A stretch of DNA of 5,339 nt, from NCBI GenBank assembly GCA_036390995.1, contig DASWAT010000122.1:1-5339 (forward strand), in the 5' to 3' direction. The notes beneath the pieces were generated by a model that worked only from the letters and a program-made list of their open reading frames with translations, did not search any database and was not told where the DNA came from. The DNA comes from DASQQQ01 sp036390995 (GTDB lineage Bacteria > Actinomycetota > UBA4738 > HRBIN12). Below, piece by piece: positions 5,111 to 5,339 of this stretch. The stretch's first letter is position 1, and each line of letters starts with the position of its first letter. The position numbers and the translations under genes are program-made.

Positions 5111-5339
5111 TCAGGTGCGTACGAGGGTGAGCAGCATCGTCGTGGGCTCGACGGCCTCGATGGCGTGCGGGGTACCCGCGGTCATCTGGAGCCAGAAGCC
5201 CGGGCCGGCGTCGAGCTCCTCGCCGTCGACGAGGAAGCGGAGCCGTCCCGCGAGCACCTGCACGATTGCCGTTCGCGACGCTGTATGCTCGGTGAGTCCC
5301 TCCCCGGCGTCGAACCCGAAGACGCTCACGTCGAGGGAG
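5111..5339 (-). CDS. Cupin-domain protein, 5' part cut by the window edge
   Basis: The minus-strand frame is open to the right edge and ends at the stop at 5111-5113, leaving about 75 residues. The peptide shows a small single-domain cupin: FDAGEGLTEHTASRTAIVQVLAGRLRFLVDGEELDAG with one motif-1 histidine, then GFWLQMTAGTPHAIEAVEPTTMLLTLVRT with the motif-2 PH. The second His and the Glu of the classical metal site are not present, so metal binding is uncertain. A GTG at 5327-5329 could serve as a start, but the residues before it (SLDV) continue the first strand as in related cupins, so I take the gene as incomplete. Cupins of this size bind small ligands or metals, and some have stress or sugar-related roles; none can be assigned here. 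It converges on the ABM-like gene and is unrelated to the membrane cluster by orientation. Confidence 0.82.
   Translation of the reverse strand, partial: SLDVSVFGFDAGEGLTEHTASRTAIVQVLAGRLRFLVDGEELDAGPGFWLQMTAGTPHAIEAVEPTTMLLTLVRT

Overview
The window is high-GC throughout, rich in GTG starts and strong GGAGG-type ribosome binding sites. It looks like chromosomal DNA from an actinobacterium, possibly an uncultured or deep-branching one. This rests on base composition, codon use and the style of the protein families; no marker gene is present, so the placement is an inference.

Layout. Positions 1-285 hold the 3' end of a zinc/medium-chain type NAD(P)-dependent dehydrogenase. A 278-bp gap follows, containing a nested inverted repeat and a direct repeat. 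The core of the window is a same-strand cluster at about 564-4331. It encodes (i) an OpuAC/ProX-type substrate-binding lipoprotein, (ii) a 727-residue membrane protein with a degenerate PAP2 phosphatase-like domain, a cytoplasmic RIO/ABC1-like kinase domain, one further membrane helix and a six-cysteine extracytoplasmic tail, and (iii) a stand-alone PAP2 phosphatase. Genes (i) and (ii) overlap by four bases (GTGA) with a strong Shine-Dalgarno in front, so they are very probably translationally coupled. Gene (iii) starts within 32 bases of the end of (ii), or overlaps it if an upstream GTG is used. A 7-bp perfect hairpin lies just after (iii), and a plausible promoter overlaps that hairpin. Behind it is a 100-residue antibiotic-biosynthesis-monooxygenase-like protein. 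A 397-bp stretch with no convincing gene separates this from a cupin gene on the minus strand, which runs off the right edge.

How the genes may work together. The substrate-binding protein has no permease or ATPase beside it. It is instead coupled to a membrane protein whose phosphatase domain has lost its key residues, while its kinase domain keeps most catalytic residues. The next gene is a PAP2 protein with better preserved motifs. The simplest reading is a membrane module: an extracytoplasmic ligand-binding lipoprotein, a membrane kinase with a pseudo-phosphatase anchor, and a PAP2 lipid phosphatase. It might sense a compatible solute or choline-like compound, or act on an undecaprenyl- or phospholipid-type substrate. 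The gene order and residues are visible in the sequence; the joint function is an inference.
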